In this document: positions 11,492 to 21,952 of the stretch, in pieces
How positions within the stretch are numbered: position 1 is the first letter of the stretch
How the letters are laid out: the number at the start of each line of letters is the position of its first letter
Source: Morchella semilibera
Taxonomy: Eukaryota > Ascomycota > Pezizomycetes > Pezizales > Morchellaceae
Reading direction: 5' to 3'
Assembly (NCBI GenBank): GCA_009192285.1
Contig: WBVU01000010.1
Span: 1,114,111-1,178,110 of the forward strand
Length of the DNA stretch: 64,000 nucleotides
Notes under the pieces: model-generated
Database searches by the model: none
Seen by the model: only the letters and a program-made list of their open reading frames with translations
What the model was told of the DNA's origin: nothing
Made by a program: the position numbers and the translations under genes

Positions 11492-12157
11492 TGTGTGATG
11501 TGGGGTTGATGTAGATTGTGGTCGGTGGTTTGAACCTCCTTTCTTTGTTTCTTTCTTTTCTCTCTCTTCCTTCCTCTCTTTTTTATTTAGTTATTGTAGC
11601 GGGCTGGCTTGTATGAATCAATGAACGAATTGCAAAGTTGTGTTAGTAGTAGTAGTAGTTATGTGTAGGGCAGTGAATGAGTCGGGGCTTAAGTATGTAG
11701 CTGGGAGTCGGTTTCCTTTTTTTTTTTTATGTTCTAATGTATTGGCTGATCTGATGAATGAACGTAATGGCACTTCTTAACTCACTTTGTTGTTTGGTGC
11801 TTCATGTTTTATCACTCATGGGGTAGTTGTATCATTTCCACCCTGCCCAGCCCTGTCTAAGATATAAACCCGGCAGCGTACCCTACCGTCATTTCCTTGC
11901 CTTGCTATTTTACCAGCCTGACCACCAGATTTCGAGGAGAACAGGAATGGTAAGCAGTAGAAGGCCTATACCACCCACCTAGAAAGATCCCACAGACTAT
12001 CAATCCCCATCCTTCCTACTCCACACACACACAAAACACACAAAAGAAAAAAAAAAATCATTACCCTCATTATTGACAAAAAAAAAATAAAAAAAAAGGG
12101 GGGGGGGGCTATCTAACCACTAGTGAGTGACCCACAAGCACGCAACCCACCCTACCT
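11492..12157. other. intergenic between convergent VPS16 and LSM4
   Basis: Contains CT-rich and poly-T tracts after VPS16, a short TAG repeat near 11645, and A-runs and a G-run (about 12046-12110). An ATG followed at once by GTAAGC near 11947 looks like a start next to a donor, but no matching downstream exon was found. Confidence 0.45.
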
Positions 12158-12799
12158 CTATGCACCCCCTCTCCCCCTGCCGCCCCGCGGGCCACCACGG
12201 CTACCCCGGTGCCCACCACCCCTGTACCCTCCGCGCTGTCCCTGCCCGCCTCCGCCGCCGCGGGGGCCGCCGTGGTCGCGTGTGTTCTGCGTCTGCGTCT
12301 CTTTGACGAGGTCGATGATCTCGTCGGGGACGCGGAGGTATTTGATCTACGGGTAGTAGCACTTGTTAGTTGAGAGCGTCGTGGTGGAGGAGAGGAGAGG
12401 AGAAGGGAGGGGATGTAGTACGTTACTCCCGCGGACATAGCATTCAGCGAGACGGAAGAATTTGTCGCCCTCCTGTCGCGCACACGCACACCCTGATTAG
12501 CACTCATTCATTCATTCATACAGCAGCCTTCCTGCGGCGAGCAGAGGGGAGGGAGGGGGGGGAGCAGAGCATACAGGACTAGTCTGGACCACCTCCTTGA
12601 GCGTAAGGTTCATCCACGTGTCGCAGTTGACGAGATGTCCGTTGAGTGTCTCTCCGTTCTTGAGCTCGACGAGCATTGGGTGGCCCTGCGCCGTGTTGAG
12701 GAGTGATAGTGGGAGCTGCCCGCGCATTGCGTTAGTTAGTTGGTTAGCTAGCCAGTTCAGTAAGGTTATGTATAATATATTGTGAGGCATAAGTACCAT
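12158..12799 (-). CDS. LSM4: U6 snRNA-associated Sm-like protein LSm4
   Basis: Four exons (12799-12797, 12715-12575, 12472-12422, 12346-12158) give 127 aa. The Sm fold is complete: [20 protein letters not shown], then [20 protein letters not shown] (Sm1), and [20 protein letters not shown] (Sm2). The tail after residue 85 is Gly/Arg-rich (RGG-type), as in other LSm4 proteins. LSm4 is part of the LSm1-7 ring (mRNA decapping, P-bodies) and the LSm2-8 ring (U6 snRNA). Exon 1 consists of the start codon alone: ATG is followed directly by GTACTT, and the next exon begins CTCCCACTA after a CAG acceptor, restoring the family's M-L-P-L-S-L-L start. Codon phases are exact and there is no frameshift, unlike both neighbours. 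Confidence 0.93.
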
Positions 12800-13381
12800 G
12801 GCTACAGAATTGCTGTAAGTATGTAGGTATGGCTGGAGGAGGATTTGGATGGTGAGAGAAAGGTGGGGTTGTATGTAAGTTGTAACTTGTGAGGTACATG
12901 CGTTGGTGGGTTGGTGGAGTGGCTTGGCGGGTAGGGTGGTGGCCTGGACTGGACTGGACTGACTACGGTACAGTAAGGCAAGTTTTTTCTTTTTTTTTTT
13001 GCTATCCGTCCTTTTACTTTTTTTTTGTTTTTTTCATTCCATGATTTGTGGCGGTAAAGTGTATTCGGTGGACTGTCTATTTTTCGGGAGTTTTGCCTCG
13101 ATATCCAGCGTTTGTAGAGCAAAAAATAAAAACGGGACTTCCGATGCTTGACACATGTACCCTACATGCCCAACCGATCATTACCACCCCGCCAATGCAC
13201 ACAAAAAAACACACCCCACCAACGACAAAAAAACCACACCCCACCAACGACAAAAAAGAAAAAGAAAAATCACTGCGCCTAATTGCGCGCTGTATTTACA
13301 TTATTTCCCCAGTTCTTTTTTTGAGATCTAACAGGAATATTTTACAAAGGTCCCGAGTGAGTAGATACAAAGACTTCTAAA
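12800..13381. other. intergenic, upstream of LSM4
   Basis: Includes T-rich tracts near 12985-13035 and a C/A-rich imperfect repeat near 13200-13260 in which a CACCCCACCAACGACAAAAAA-like unit recurs. No gene was seen. Confidence 0.45.
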
Positions 13382-14603
13382 CTACAACTTCTCACCGCTC
13401 TCTTCGACCGCCGCCGCCGCCGCCGCTTCCGCCTCCTTCCTCTTCTCCTTACCCTTCTGCTCCGGAAAAACAACCCCCCTATTCCTTTCTAGATACGCCC
13501 CTACTTTTGTCACAAGTACCGCCAGCCTCTCACTCTCCGACTTCAGCCACGGTGACAGCTCTGATTCCGCCAGCACATTCTTCGCCTGCAGCAACGCTTC
13601 CAGAACCACATTGTATCCCTTAACCAGCTGCAGGGCCATATAATACGAGTTTTTGACCTGGTTCATTGTCTCGCGCTCCCCATACTCCACCATCCTCGGC
13701 TCAAAGTCCACCTGCGCCCATGCAGCCTTCAGTTTCAGCGCCATCTCCTTCGTCTCATCCTTCAACCAAGGCTCAGTATTGAACTGCAGCGCCGCATCGG
13801 AGCGCATCCACAGCACCCCTCCCAGGACAATCGGATCATCGCAGTACCTCGTCGTCGACTCCGGCTCCAGCGTCAGCTCCCTCATCCCAATAATATCCAG
13901 CAGCGCGGCTCGCATCCCTGAGGCCCTGCATGATGCCCGCAATCTCCGACTTCAGTGGCGCTCACGCAGCGCCATCACAAAGTCACGGGCGAGGCGGCGC
14001 TGGAAGCGGAAGCCCGTCTTTGACGCGGACCGCGCAATGTCCATGATCACCTCGACGCGGCCCACACGGACAAGGTGGCGTACCATCTGGTGGAGGACCG
14101 TGCTGCTCAGAATGCCGTTGGCCTGGCAGTAGCCGCGGATGAGCTCTGGAAGGATGGCGTAGTCGGTCTTTTCGGTCATGAGCCCGAGGCCTTCTTGAAT
14201 TGCTTTGTAGGTGCGCCACGTACAGCAGGCACTGGGGTGAGGGTGTAAGGCTTCGCCGTCGAGCTCAATGGTGATGGGGTCGGATATGAGGCGGGCATGG
14301 TTTTCGGGGTGGAGGCAATGCGGTAATAGTTCTTGGGAAGGTGGATTGGGATGAAGTAGTTCTTGCAGAGGTCGCGGAGGAGTGTGTCGAGCTTTTCATT
14401 GGATGTGGGGGGGAACTTAGGGATGGGTCCTAGAGAAAGTCAGTTTTGATACCTGTGACCCCAGGAAGTACATACGGGTATCTCTCTGGGACAATTTGTG
14501 AAGTTGTGAATGCCCGGAGAGGGCTACGGAATGGAATTGATAGCAGCTGTGGGCTACTTCTGGACCCGAAAGTCCGGCGGAGAAGGCTCTGCACGGCAGC
14601 CAT
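13382..14603 (-). CDS. unrecognised probable mitochondrial protein, frame disrupted
   Basis: The start at 14603 gives an arginine-rich, acid-free N terminus (MAAVQSLLRRTFGSR, then FRSPLRAFTTSQIV) that looks like a mitochondrial presequence. After a short intron-like break near 14430-14460 the reading continues GPIPKFPPTSNEKLDTLLRD. It shifts frame near 14317 (to HPENHARLISDPITIELDG) and again near 13960-13915, then stays open to the stop at 13382. The middle section (residues about 110-180, with VLHQMVRHLVRVGRVEVIMD) has the alternating helical look of PPR-like repeats. I do not recognise the family and give no function. The divergent partner is a mitochondrial ribosomal protein gene. Confidence 0.5.
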
Positions 14604-14915
14604 TGTGTCCTGCTATTCTCTAGGGAGGAAGCCGGAAGAGTTGTTGGAGTAGAATGGACCGTTGGTAATAGAAACGGCCTGCGGGCTTCTCGTCGTGCGT
14701 AAATTAAATTCTGGCGGGGTGCATGGGCGTATCGCAGTTTTTAGTGATGTTCGCGGTCTTGGCACCCCGCCAAACGTTTTCCCCTTGCGCTAAGACAACA
14801 ACGACGGAAGAAGACGACATTCCGAGCAGTGAATCTGTTTTGCCCGTCCAGGAGCGCGGAGCTTTTGAAAAAAAAAAAAACACCAAATTATCCTCCGCCA
14901 AAGTCATCTGCAGCC
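14604..14915. promoter_or_regulatory. bidirectional promoter region of two mitochondrial-protein genes
   Basis: This 312-bp gap separates the divergent starts of the unrecognised mitochondrial gene and bL19m. It includes an A12-run near 14868-14880. No named motif was seen. Confidence 0.4.
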
Positions 14916-15580
14916 ATGATGTTTGGCCCATCACCACTGCGCTCAATGGCTTCATGTTTGTCGTCCACTCTCCCAGTCCCTCAAGGTCCCCGTACCGCGC
15001 AAGCCCTCCCTTCTCCCCACAACCTTCGCCCGGAACTTCATAGTCCGTAAGTCGCCATACCCCTCCCTCTCACCTTCAGCACCCCGCCTATTAACCTCGC
15101 CCCCCTTCCCAGCCCCAAGCGCGAAAAGCGCCGCATCAAAATCCACCCCCCAATCAAAGGACCACCCAAGAACCCTCTTCTCGCGCTGACCACCGCCGCC
15201 CTACAAACCCTCGACCCCACTGGGTCTCGCCAGAAGCTCTTCTCGCGCCACAACAAAACAGCATCCGTCCCGGCGACATTGTGCAGGTGCGGCGACGCAA
15301 TGGTGACCCCTTCTCGGGCGTGCTGCTCAACATCCGTCGCCGCGGCATTGACAGCTCGTTTCTACTCCGCGACCACTTGACCCGCGTGGGTGTCGAGATG
15401 TGGTTCAAGTTGTATAGCCCGGCCATTGAGGAGATTGATTTGGTGCAGAGGAAGGCGAAGAGAGCCAGAAGGGCTAAGCTGTACTACATGAGGCAGCCGA
15501 AACATGACTTTGGCTCCGTGGCAAATGTGGTCAGGGAGTACACAAGGCGTGTTAGGCCAATGCAGAAGAATAGGAGATAG
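14916..15580 (+). CDS. mitochondrial large-subunit ribosomal protein bL19m (Img1 family), one frameshift
   Basis: Exon 1 (14916-15046) encodes a presequence-like region; exon 2 starts at 15113 after a C-rich intron and reads PPKREKRRIKIHPPIKGPPK. The L19 core follows: SIRPGDIVQVRRRNGD, FSGVLLNIRRRGIDSSFLLR, GVEMWFKLYSPAIEEI, and it ends RPMQKNRR. Between ARHNK-type sequence and SIRPGD, near 15258, one base appears to be missing, so the two halves lie in different frames. bL19m sits at the subunit interface of the mitochondrial ribosome. The identity of the C-terminal half is firm, while the exact N terminus is uncertain because exon 1 could also have been read in another frame. Confidence 0.8.
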
Positions 15581-15951
15581 GTGGTGGGTTAGTGAGTGTA
15601 TATAGCCGTATACTTGAAGAAAGGGAATCCCGGTTTGGACTTTGGCTGTATGGTGGGCGCTAATTTGATGGTGATTCCTCTCATGAGTAACTGAGCTTTA
15701 GCAGTATACGGATACAATCTATTATGTACTAGATTGCATCCGTTTTAAAAGTTTCTATAATATGATTAGTCGGGCACATGAGAATACCGAAACTCTACCC
15801 AAAGGGTATAAATAAGGGGACATAGAGGAAGAATGCATAGAGGCCCCCGGGGGGGAGGGGAGCGTAGCCCCCAGTAACAGCTATACTAGAAGCCCAGGAG
15901 AACTTGATATCCATACTCCAAAGTAGAGAAGCACCTACGTACCGTAGAGAG

Positions 15952-15985
15952 ACACAACTTGCGGTCACGAGGTGGTAACCCCTAG
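15952..15985 (+). repeat. 34-bp dispersed repeat, copy 1
   Basis: Shares 30 of 34 bases with 16434-16467, including the exact stretch CGAGGTGGTAACCCCTAG. The four differences are all transitions. Confidence 0.7.
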
Positions 15986-16120
15986 CTCATCATCCGCCGA
16001 ACCATACAGAGCACCCAAGGCTAAAAAAATAATTAAATGATAAAAAAGCCGGCAACAAAAGACTTACGTGATGAGTATCATCCCTCAAGAGCGTCGCTAC
16101 CATATTGGGCATTCTCATCA

Positions 16121-16195
16121 CCGCTCCCACCAGGGTTTGAACCTGTATGTGGTCATATGACGAAGCCCAGTGTATTACCACTAGGCCACGCCACG
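16121..16195 (-). other. tRNA-like unit with A and B boxes (decayed tRNA or SINE head)
   Basis: On the minus strand, TGGCCTAGTGG (16188-16178) matches the RNA polymerase III A box and GGTTCAAACCC (16143-16133) the B box, at exact tRNA spacing. The T-stem forms four pairs. The acceptor arms do not pair and the D-stem is poor, so this is not a functional tRNA. A tRNA-derived SINE head or a decayed tRNA fits best. Confidence 0.5.
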
Positions 16196-16433
16196 ATGCT
16201 TTTGTTTGTTACGTTGTAATTTATGAGTGGAAAGATCCTTTCCTTGGCAACACATCAAAACCTGCGAACTGAATTGCATCACAGGGCAATGAAAGGTCAA
16301 ACTGGCGGTAATTGGGGGGGAGGGAGGCCGAAGGCCGCCGTATGAAATGTCTAGCTGCCAGAAATGGGAATTGGGAACTAGAGTACATGTATATGTACCT
16401 ACCATATAAGAGAGAGCTAGATGATTAAAACTT

Positions 16434-16467
16434 ACACAACTCGCAATCGCGAGGTGGTAACCCCTAG
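16434..16467 (+). repeat. 34-bp dispersed repeat, copy 2
   Basis: Partner of 15952-15985, in the same orientation. Together they bracket about 450 bp that hold the tRNA-like unit. A weaker related piece (GGTGGTAACGCCTA) is near 17060. Confidence 0.7.
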
Positions 16468-18679
16468 TATCTTGTACTATATTGATATCTGGATTAACGT
16501 GAGTAAGGAGCTGATTAGTAATGCACCGGTTTCTCTCCTGCCAAAGTGCCAAAGCCTTCGAGCTGTTGCATCAATCATGCACTGGTTCCTCGAGCTACTA
16601 AATAACGAGTGAGAACGTATGATTCCCACCGCCAACAGCCAGACCTAAAACCATAACGCAATTTTATTAGCCCAACACGCCCACGGAGACAAAAACGTAA
16701 AGACATTATCCGCTAGCGGTTAGTATGAAAGAGTTCCGTGTCATAAATCAATCTCATAATATAACCTAGCACCACTGTTTTTGTGGGGAACCGACTAACT
16801 ACGTATATGTAGACATACTCCATCATCGGTAACTGCAAACCATCCCTTCATTGAACCGCTTCTAGCATAAGACATGGTAATGCTATGCAATCCCCGCGAG
16901 TAAGCCGTGGGATTGAGAGGTGAGACATGCCAGCATCAAGAGTGTGAGGGGCAGCTGCAGGTCAGTGCGATACCGAACCCCAGTACATGTAGTTAAGGAG
17001 TGTCAGTATTTGTAGGTTTCTGTATGGTGGTGCTGATAGCAAGCTTAATTAATTGGCAGGGTGGTAACGCCTACATACTCAGCCAGAATACCCCTGCCCT
17101 CCCCGTAATATTAGGCACAAGGCTGAATCTATCGGGGACCTTATCTTCAAGACCTCCGAGTGATGATAAATGATGCGAGCCATTCCAAAATTAGAATAGG
17201 CTTCACTTGGCTACCCACCTATTAAGAACACTGGAACTTGTTATATAGGCCTCGTTCATGTACAGCGGTGTCTAGGAAGTTTCTGGAGCCCCTCATAGCA
17301 ACGCACTCGATTTTGATTCCACCAACAACCACAAACCCATATTGGCAAGACCTCCGGTATATGTAAAATGGACTCTGTTCTATACATTTATTTTTCTGGT
17401 ATCTCTATGTTAATGCAGTAGATCGTTTGCTGTTGACTGGAATTAATTGTCATGGTACTTCATGATCAAACAGCCACAAAGCTTAGGAAAACAGATCAAG
17501 GATAAACCTTCAAAATAGAGGTTTTCTAGAATTCTTTTTTTTTAGATATCTGTGATCCTTAGCAGTGTTTCCACTTACTAAAGGTTTACTCTTTACATAG
17601 TAGGGTGGGGGGGGGGGTGGCTCCGAAAACCTCGCTGTAATATAGAATTGATGTCTAGGGCTACAACTCTATCATTGATATACCCAACAATCTTACGTAC
17701 CAAAAGGGGATGTAACGGATAGCATAGTAATATGGTATCGTGAAAAACTTCCGAATTAAATCGGAATTTCAGCCATTATACCGTAGTGTTATGATATTCT
17801 AGCAGAAAAGGTACTGGATACATCCGCTTTTTTAGTAGTGTAGTTTAATGTGCGAGTAAGCTGTCGAGGTTCACAATCTGCTTGAACAGTTTGGGGAAAG
17901 GCCCTAGGCCTGAAACTCAAGATCGATCGCTGATTAATCATTGCACTAACCCCACATAGGCAACTTCATACAATTCCTCCCACGACCCCCTCCACCTTCG
18001 ATATCCGGGGCATTGACACGCTTTAAGAATGGATTTAGCCCTGTATCTCACTCCCAATGGTTTCAAGACTATGGTAGAACGAGACAATATAAGGCATAGT
18101 AAAAAGCTACCCTATTTTGTCTCGTGCTCATCAGTACCTCCTCGTAAAGACTCGCTGTCAACATATAGTCGTTTATATGTCCTTCACAGCGCTTCCCCCC
18201 ATGGAGACTCCGTCACTGAGCCTAGCCTGCACCATTATCTGGCGATACACCCACCCCATTCCATAAAGAGGGCAAACCTGACATCATGCCAAGAACGAGT
18301 GATGTTGTATGAACGGGCCTACTTGGCTTTGATTGACTAATGTATGCAACCCGAAGTTTATGACCGGCCTGGCCTGTAGACAGCGCACCACCATCCATAT
18401 CAGCCTGTGTTTCAACCAAAATACTTTGGAAAGTGGTGTAAATACCCCGCGACCGCCCGTCAACTGATCCCCGTGAGCTAGAGTACAATATATCCTGTTT
18501 GGTGCCAATCGTTGAAATTCCCCTCTGACACTATATATATCTTACATACTATACTTCGTAGATTAAAATAGGTACATACATGTAGGTCAGCACGGAGAAC
18601 TGTGTGGTCGATTATTACATGTACTTACTATCAAAGACTAAAGGGGATTGTATTACCTAATGTATATATATGTATCGTA

Positions 18680-18780
18680 CTAGGGTGTTGCAGAAAGTGA
18701 TCAGGATCTGATAAGACAAACACACGCATCCGTTACAACATTCACTTATCAGATTCTGATCACTTACCTACACACCCGAG
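18680..18780. mobile_element. 101-bp TA-flanked miniature inverted-repeat element A
   Basis: Terminal inverted repeats of about 36 bp begin CTAGGGTGT and end ACACCCGAG, with roughly 80% match. The inner 20 bp around GTGATCAG/CTGATCAC are nearly perfect. The unit is bounded by TA on both sides (18678-18679 and 18781-18782), as expected for a Tc1/mariner-type target duplication. It has no coding capacity. Confidence 0.65.
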
Positions 18781-18782
18781 TA

Positions 18783-18866
18783 CTACGGGTGTAGGGGTAA
18801 GTCTGGCGACACTGGCCGTAGTTGTAACAGTTCTTACTGTCGCCAGACTTACCCCTACACCCGTAG
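18783..18866. mobile_element. 84-bp TA-flanked miniature inverted-repeat element B
   Basis: Perfect terminal inverted repeats of 29 bp (start CTACGGGTGTAGGGG) surround a spacer of about 25 bp. TA lies on both sides, and the left TA is the right TA of element A. The ends resemble those of element A, which suggests one family. Confidence 0.7.
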
Positions 18867-19068
18867 TACATGTAGTCTATCTCCCGGGTGCCTAAGACAC
18901 CTGCGAAACCCCTCTCATGCATTAGTGTGGCCTATGTAGGAAATGATGAACCAAAGTAAGGCAGCAACCTACGAAGCTTATGGACTCCTTAAGTATTCTA
19001 AAGACTGATAATACAGCAAACTGCTTACAATTACCAATTACCCGGACGCTTTTGACAGCAAATACTCA

Positions 19069-19518
19069 AGATCACATGACCTTTATGCATGAGAGATAGA
19101 CATCCAGGAGATACTATCACCCGGAGGATTAAGATAGGTGGAGAATCTCTCTCATGCATAAGTATCATGTGATCTCGATTTTGGGTGAGGGTAATAGTCC
19201 GCCGCGTTTATTAGCCCTTGGAATACTATCCCATGGTAGGATAAAATGGTCAAATTCGCGACTTACCCAAAATATTATATCATACCCGTTCGGGGGGATA
19301 ATTGACAACATAATCAGCTTCTCAGCTCTTGATAATAGGAAAGTTGCCAGTTTCAGCAGAAGCACGGACCAGGTCGCGAATTTGACCATTTTATCCTCCT
19401 AAGGGATAGAATACGCACATTGCTGTTCTACTTTAGTTAATCACTTCCTGGATAGGGCACGCTAATGCATGAGAGATTCTCCAAGTGTCTTAATTCTCCA
19501 AGTGTCTTAATCCTCCAG
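19069..19518. repeat. nested foldback structure
   Basis: Several inverted repeats overlap here. Arms near 19069-19098 and 19148-19177 pair around AAGATCACATGA. Arms near 19126-19160 and 19462-19518 pair around GAGAATCTCTC and AGGATTAAGA. An inner pair of about 40 bp (19220-19261 and 19375-19414) pairs around GGATAAAATGGTCAAATTCG. The right outer arm carries a direct duplication of TCTCCAAGTGTCTTAAT. It looks like one or more foldback elements inserted into each other. Confidence 0.65.
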
Positions 19519-20399
19519 GCGGAAGACCGAGAGCAGTAAATTAAACACAATGCACGTGAGCATCTGTTATAGGTTGCCAAATGGAATGAAGAGACCAGCA
19601 GCAGAGCATGTGGCAGTCATGCACCTTTGTCAAGCATCTTATTTGATCTCTAGGCATTGGGTGCCAAACCACATCTCAATACATGTAGTACTACATGTAG
19701 TCTATCGATTAGATAAGGTTCGTGCCACCTGCAGATAAACTCGTCTTCTCGAACATTTTCAAGACATGCATACACGTATAAAAGCTTGCGGTCAATGGAA
19801 GACAGGTCACAAGTGTATTGAAATCAGTTGATCGTTCAACCAAGGAGTCCCATACCGCTCCTCTCCCGGTTACAACTAGTCAATCAATACCCCTGTCTAT
19901 AGTATTCAACAGAAATATACATACATTTTTTATTACATGGATCGGTACACTTCGATCCGATTTGCTACCGCAAAAACTGTCCAATTGTGGAAGTGAAAGG
20001 GGTTTCTTGCACAAGTGAAGAAGCCAATACCATAGTTGCTATCATCTCTTACAGTAAGTTTTATTTACGCATGTAGATGTGCCATCCCTTCTATTTACTA
20101 TGCTAGCTATATCACCAGTGGATACACCCAGTAGTACTTGTAGTATTTAGTACGGACACGATGTATAAAATATGTTTAAGTGTTATAGCACGTTTATCAA
20201 GATTGCCACACCCTTTACAAAGGCTACATGTATCTATTATGCCTGTTAATTCCTTGTTGGTGCCGAAATGTATAAAAGTACAAATTCGATCGACCGAGTG
20301 AGATATCATATGATTATATAACCAAACGCCCCACTATTAGCGATTTTTCTCCTGCAACACCACAGCTACCCAACCCCACCAATCTTCTCATAACCAACA

Positions 20400-21536
20400 A
20401 TGGCCTTCCGAGTCCCCGGAACCTCATTGCTCTCCTGGGGCAGCCCTCTTACCCGGTGGGTACTCCTCCCTGCCTTTGGTCGGCAATTCACCTCGACCGC
20501 CAACACCGCACTCCCGTTACCAGCGGCACTCAAGACGTCTGCGTCGTCACCGTCAAAGATCGCCGGGAGGAAGAGGGCGCGATATCAGTTTCGCCCGCCA
20601 CGATTCTATAGGGGTCCTTTCTCGCCCATACAGCCTCCTAAGCCGTCGTCGCCCAACTCAAGGCTGTTCGTGCCAGGGCCATTTACTTCTGAACGTAGGT
20701 CTTGCCCCGTTCAAATTTGGAGGCGCACGATGTGAATTGGAATAATTAAAACTACCTGGAATGGGGAGGATATCGCAGGTCTTCAGGATCATTACTACAC
20801 TACGCTGGCTCCAGACCTTTTGACAATGACATATGTCCACCTACCAAAAGGATACCAGCCCCGTGACTATTCATTCCGTCACCGAGAGTGGGACGACTCA
20901 TCCCCGTACCACGCCGGGCGTGGGACACGCCCGCCTCCTGGAAGAACGGCCCTTTACCCAGCTCCCCGGCCTCGTACACACCGTAATATTCCCAGGCTCA
21001 CTGGTATCACGGTACACACGATGGTGCGCGATGCTCTCAAGGATTCGGCGTTCTTACATGCGGCTGGTATGGTAGTGCAGAGTATTACCGGCGCAAGGGC
21101 GGAGGTGCATTACTCCAAGGTCAACATTGCTGCATTTGAGTTGCGTGCGCAGAAGGCATGTGCAGTTACGAGCACCGTCAAGGGCCCGTTGGCGTATAGG
21201 TTTATGAGCTCCTTAATTGATGTGGTATTGCCAAGGATAAAGGATTACGAGGGTGTGTCAATCAATTCTGGAGACTCGACGGGAAATATCAGTTTTGGCT
21301 TTACGCCCGAAACTGTTGCCCTCTTCCCCGAGATTGAAGGTGAGAACCCCATCCCCATACCGCCCAAATGACGATCGAATCACTGATTTAATGTAGTAAA
21401 CTATGATATGTACCCCCCAAGAATGGTTCCAGGTTTGCATGTGACTGTCCACACCTCTGCAAGGACTGATCGGGATGCAAGGCTACTTCTTATGTCGATG
21501 GGAGTGCCATTCAATCCCAAGCCAAAGAAGAAATAA
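20400..21536 (+). CDS. MRPL7: mitochondrial large-subunit ribosomal protein uL5m
   Basis: Three exons (20400-20694, 20779-21339, 21397-21536) join in phase to 331 aa, matching fungal uL5m proteins with long N-terminal extensions. The first 35 residues form a plausible mitochondrial presequence (WVLLPAFGRQFTSTAN). The L5 core has TGITVHTMVRDALKDS, then SITGARAEVHYSKVNIAAFE, VKGPLAYRFMSSLIDVVLPR, NISFGFTPETVALFPEIEVN and a C-terminal RMVPGLHVTVHTSARTDRDA followed by LLLMSMGVPFNPKPKKK. uL5m lies in the central protuberance of the mitochondrial ribosome and contacts the small subunit. Both introns are GT-AG with exact phase, and there are no frameshifts, in contrast to bL19m 5 kb upstream. The gap 21537-21952 to CAP2 shows nothing else. 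Confidence 0.93.
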
Positions 21537-21952
21537 CCCACGTGAGGGGTGGTAAGAATGTCCATATTTCTTTGAATTTTTAAGTACTGTGTTTCGGGGT
21601 ACGGATATTGTATTATAGGGGGCGTGGATAGATTAGTCTGCGAGAAATTCAGTCCAGACCTAAGAGCCAACAATGTATCAAGCTGCTGTGTTTCGAATGA
21701 TTTGGTATAATCGGATAGGAAGTACTAAGCATGGTATTGACGCTGATCGACCGAATAAAACTCGGCTACTGCGAACGAAAAGGGATGAATACATAAAAAT
21801 GAATAGGCGGGGTAATTAGGCTTTTAGAGAAATAGATTGTTAGTCTTGGATCACGGGTGGCCGAATAGCTTCTAAGAGTCAACTCTGCTTCCCTAATTTA
21901 ATAAAATATATATTTGCACTATGCTGGTATGCTTCTATAATGCCATTACTTC

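Larger units (their letters stand above)
15581..20399. other. 4.8-kb gene-free region with small repeats
   Basis: No reading frame here looks like a protein. It contains a 34-bp repeat pair, a tRNA-like unit, two adjacent TA-flanked foldback elements, a nested foldback (all listed separately), a G-run near 15849 and 17608, and about eight TACATGTA copies. Confidence 0.6.

Noticed and set aside
11947-12060. ATG followed directly by GTAAGC, possible start of a plus-strand gene
   Set aside because: No downstream exon with plausible coding sequence; the LSM4 3' end occupies the next region.
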